Source of the DNA: Comamonadaceae bacterium
GTDB lineage: Bacteria > Pseudomonadota > Gammaproteobacteria > Burkholderiales > Burkholderiaceae_C
Assembly (NCBI GenBank): GCA_021286965.1
Contig: JAJTBK010000163.1
Location: forward strand, 1 to 8,094
Reading direction: 5' to 3'
Length of the DNA stretch: 8,094 bases
Shown here: positions 6,183-8,094 of the stretch, in pieces
How the letters are laid out: each line of letters opens with the position of its first letter
Numbering within the stretch: the first letter of the stretch is position 1
Notes under the pieces: generated by a model
The model's input: the letters and a program-made list of their open reading frames with translations, nothing else
Told to the model about the DNA's origin: nothing
The model's database searches: none
Made by a program: the position numbers and the translations under genes

Positions 6183-6198
6183 TTGCAAATTATTGCAA
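6183..6198. promoter_or_regulatory. Dyad TTGCAA-N4-TTGCAA upstream of paralogue 3
   Basis: Two copies of the self-complementary hexamer TTGCAA flank ATTA, starting 9 bp after the stop of paralogue 2 and centred about 74 bp before the ATG at 6265. The AT-rich patch stands out in GC-rich DNA. The second TTGCAA could also act as a -35 hexamer for TTTGAT (6215-6220) at a 16-bp spacing. It is either an operator or a promoter part; the evidence does not separate these. Confidence 0.35.
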
Positions 6199-6264
6199 TT
6201 GATCCTGGCGCGGGTTTGATGGGCGTCAGTGCGAGGGGGGTGGGTGGTTTTCAGAATCGCGCCC

Positions 6265-7104
6265 ATGCCCCATACCCCCACTCCCTTGTTGTCATCGCCC
6301 CCGCTGCGGTGGCCGCACCGCCGTCTGGCCCTGCACCTTCTGCTGGCCAGCGTGGGCGCTGCGGCGCTGCCTTCGTCGGCCCAGGCGCGCCTGGCCTTGG
6401 TCACGGCCATCAACCGCACGGCCAGCCTGCGGGCGCAGACGCAGCGCCAAGCGAAGCTGTACGCCCAGCATTTCTTGAACGTGCAGTCTGCCAGGGCGCA
6501 GGAGCTGCAGACGCACTCGCGCCAGCAAATTCAAGCCGTGTTTGCCGACGTGCTACCCCACCCCTGGCCGGCCGAGGTGGTGCAGGCGCTGGAGCTGGCG
6601 CGCAGCCAGTGCACCCAGCTCGATGCCTTGCTGGTGCGCGCGCCCACCAAGGAGTTGGTGGCGCAGGTATCGGCGCAGGCGGATAAAGCCCTGGAGGCCG
6701 CCCAGCAGGCTACGCTGGCACTGGAGAAGCAGGCGCCGGCACCTACGGCGCGTCTGGTCAGTCTGGCAGGGCGCTTGCGCTGGTTGTCGCAGCGGCTGGC
6801 CAAAAATTACTATCTGCTGGCCACGGGTATGGATGCCAAACTGCTGCGCGAGCAGATGGCGCAGGATGCAGTTGAGTTTCGGCAAACGCTCGAAAGCCTG
6901 CAAAAAGCCCCGGTGGCCACGCCGGCGATTCGCTCGCAGTTGGAGCTGGCGCAGGGGCAATGGGTGTTTTTTGACGCTGCCCTGCAGCGTCCGGTTGATG
7001 CCCGGGGGCTCGACGCCATGAACACCGCCAGCGAGCGGATGCTGGAGGTGATGCAGCAGCTCGCTGGCGCGTACGAGGCAGCGTTAAAGGAAATTGTGGG
7101 CTAA
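6265..7104 (+). CDS. Exported PilJ/NarX-type P-box protein, paralogue 3 (diverged)
   Basis: A 279-residue third copy. The signal region has HRRLALHLLLA (R19, R20), a hydrophobic stretch and AQA|RLA cleavage after A41; the Tat motif is weaker than in copies 1 and 2, so Sec export is also possible. The first P-box is eroded (INRTASLRAQTQRQAK, 49-64), whereas the second is well kept (VSLAGRLRWLSQRLAK, 165-180), though the asparagine at its start is serine. The tail keeps QLELAQGQWVFFDAALQR but ends in KEIVG. No output domain or anchor is present. The start is uncertain: the ATG at 6265 gives a signal peptide like the paralogues, but the in-frame GTG at 6244 has GAGG 7 nt upstream and would add seven residues. 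The gene converges on the SPFH gene with 37 bp between. The sequence suggests an older duplication with possible change of specificity. Confidence 0.83.
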   Translation: MPHTPTPLLSSPPLRWPHRRLALHLLLASVGAAALPSSAQARLALVTAINRTASLRAQTQRQAKLYAQHFLNVQSARAQELQTHSRQQIQAVFADVLPHPWPAEVVQALELARSQCTQLDALLVRAPTKELVAQVSAQADKALEAAQQATLALEKQAPAPTARLVSLAGRLRWLSQRLAKNYYLLATGMDAKLLREQMAQDAVEFRQTLESLQKAPVATPAIRSQLELAQGQWVFFDAALQRPVDARGLDAMNTASERMLEVMQQLAGAYEAALKEIVG

Positions 7105-7127
7105 ATGGTTGCAGCCCTTGCTGGGTA

Positions 7128-7149
7128 AGCGTGAGACGCTATCATTTTT
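7128..7149 (+). terminator. Weak terminator-like hairpin after paralogue 3
   Basis: AGCGT-GAG-ACGCT (7128-7140) forms a 5-bp stem with a 3-nt loop, followed after ATCA by five T residues. The stem is short and the T run is slightly displaced, and the T run already lies in the end of the convergent SPFH gene. It is the only terminator-like structure in this 37-bp gap. Confidence 0.3.
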
Positions 7150-8053
7150 GCGTGCCTTGCAGCATTTTCATCGCTGAACCAATCAGGGTGGAGACTTCGC
7201 CCATGTGGCTGGGCACGATGAGGGTGGTCTGGGCATCCTTGGCGACGCGGCCGTAGGCGTCCACGGCCTTTTCTGCCACCTTGAGCTGCACTGCCTGGGC
7301 GCCGCCGGGGCGTTCGATGGCGCCAGCGACGCGCTCGATGGCGCGGGCGCTGGCTTCGGCCACGGCCAGGATGGCGGCCGCCTCGCCTTGCGCGCGGTTG
7401 ATGGCGGCTTGTTTTTCCCCTTCGGATTTGGCAATGAAGGACTGGCGCTCGCCTTCGGCAAGGTTGATCTGCTCTTGCCGGCGGCCTTCGGAGGCGGCAA
7501 TCAGCGCGCGCTTTTCGCGCTCGGCGGTGATTTGTGCCTGCATGGCCCGCAGGATGTCGGCTGGCGGCGTCAAATCCTTGATTTCGTAGCGCAGCACCTT
7601 CACGCCCCAGTTGAGCGCCGCTTCGTCGATCGCGGCCACGACCTGGGCGTTGATCATGTCGCGCTCCTCGAAGGTGCGGTCGAGTTCGAGCTTGCCGATG
7701 ACGCTGCGCAGCGAGGTTTGTGCCAGCTGGGTGATGGCCATGACGTAGTTGGAGGAGCCGTAGCTGGCGCGCATCGGGTCGGTGACCTGGAAGTACAGGA
7801 TGCCATCGACCTGCAGCTGGGTGTTGTCCTTGGTGATGCAGACCTGGCTGGGCACGTCCAGCGGCACTTCTTTCAGGCTGTGGCGGTAGGCCACCTGATC
7901 GATGAAGGGGATGAGGAAATTGAGCCCCGGCGCCAGCGTACCGGCGTATTTGCCCAGGCGCTCTTTGACCCAGGCGTGCTGCTGCGGCACGATCTTGACC
8001 GAACGCGCGATGAAGAGTCCGGCGATGACGAACAGGACGATGGCGATTTCCAT
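7142..8053 (-). CDS. SPFH/stomatin-family membrane protein (QmcA-like)
   Basis: A 303-residue inner-membrane scaffold protein of the prohibitin/stomatin family, close in length to E. coli QmcA (305). It has one N-terminal membrane segment (MEIAIVLFVIAGLFIA), then the SPFH domain starting SVKIVPQQHAWVKERLGKY with the family block PGLNFLIPFIDQVAYRHSLK. TPPADILRAMQAQITAEREK leads into a charged Ala/Glu/Arg-rich coiled coil (EGRRQEQINLAEGERQ, EGEKQAAINRAQGEAAA) and a C-terminal tail. Such proteins oligomerise into membrane microdomains and often pair with a NfeD protein and FtsH-type proteases. NfeD, if present, would be beyond the right edge. The start is taken at the ATG at 8053 because the membrane helix follows at once and GGGG lies about 7 nt upstream. 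In-frame ATG (8071) and GTG (8083) codons also exist and the frame is open to the edge. Confidence 0.93.
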   Translation of the reverse strand: MEIAIVLFVIAGLFIARSVKIVPQQHAWVKERLGKYAGTLAPGLNFLIPFIDQVAYRHSLKEVPLDVPSQVCITKDNTQLQVDGILYFQVTDPMRASYGSSNYVMAITQLAQTSLRSVIGKLELDRTFEERDMINAQVVAAIDEAALNWGVKVLRYEIKDLTPPADILRAMQAQITAEREKRALIAASEGRRQEQINLAEGERQSFIAKSEGEKQAAINRAQGEAAAILAVAEASARAIERVAGAIERPGGAQAVQLKVAEKAVDAYGRVAKDAQTTLIVPSHMGEVSTLIGSAMKMLQGTQK

Positions 8054-8094
8054 GGTTTTACCCCGTTCCATTTTTTCTACCACCAGGCGGTTGC

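Larger units (their letters stand above)
4404..7104 (+). repeat. Tandem triplication of a PilJ-domain gene
   Basis: Three homologous genes lie head-to-tail. Copies 1 and 2 align without gaps over long stretches at an offset of 940 bp, including a 25-bp exact match (4536-4560 and 5476-5500). Over the last 61 residues they match at 54 by direct count. Copy 3 aligns to copy 2 at an offset of 930 bp in the first P-box region and is clearly more diverged. The spacers (106 and 90 bp) look unrelated, so the homology is confined to the genes. Confidence 0.85.

Noticed and set aside
7112..7123. CAGC-CCTT-GCTG hairpin after paralogue 3.
   Set aside because: A 4-bp stem without a T tract is expected often by chance in such GC-rich DNA.
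8054..8094. The right edge might hold the end of an NfeD gene.
   Set aside because: Only about 40 bases are available, and the SPFH reading frame stays open to the edge, so no separate gene end can be shown.

Overview
The window is GC-rich, tightly packed DNA. Its gene content and protein sequences fit a betaproteobacterium of the order Burkholderiales, most likely Comamonadaceae (Acidovorax/Comamonas-like). This placement comes from protein style, gene order and base composition, not from a search. There are no rRNAs, tRNAs, insertion sequences or CRISPR arrays.

Region 1 (1-1600) is a housekeeping block: gloB (glyoxalase II, cut by the left edge, minus strand), a divergent yafS-like methyltransferase, and rnhA (RNase HI). 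The gloB and yafS start codons share the same four bases (CATG, 359-362). A perfect TATAAT for gloB lies inside the yafS coding sequence. rnhA starts at a TTG with a good ribosome binding site, 2 bp after yafS.

Region 2 (1608-4246, minus strand) is a probable operon running moaA > mobA > GNAT acetyltransferase > thioredoxin-fold protein. Two successive ATGA stop/start overlaps and a 7-bp gap link the genes. moaA and mobA act in molybdenum cofactor (Moco) synthesis and guanylation. The last two genes have no known Moco role.

Region 3 (4247-7141) is the most unusual part. It holds three consecutive plus-strand paralogues of about 277 residues. Each has a twin-arginine-type export signal ending AQA|RLA, followed by two PilJ/NarX-type P-box helices, and none has a transmembrane anchor after the signal or any output domain. 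They look like periplasmic, stand-alone versions of the nitrate/nitrite-sensing domain found in NarX and PilJ-type receptors. The moaA/paralogue-1 spacer carries an FNR/ANR-type box (TTGAT-N4-GTCAA). The spacers before paralogues 2 and 3 carry different dyads of CRP/FNR-like geometry (TGTCA-N6-TGACA and TTGCAA-N4-TTGCAA). The inferred theme is oxygen- or nitrogen-oxide-controlled respiration: cofactor supply on one strand and candidate periplasmic ligand-binding proteins on the other.

Region 4 (7142-8053, minus strand) is a QmcA/stomatin-type SPFH membrane protein, convergent with paralogue 3. Its usual NfeD partner would lie beyond the right edge.
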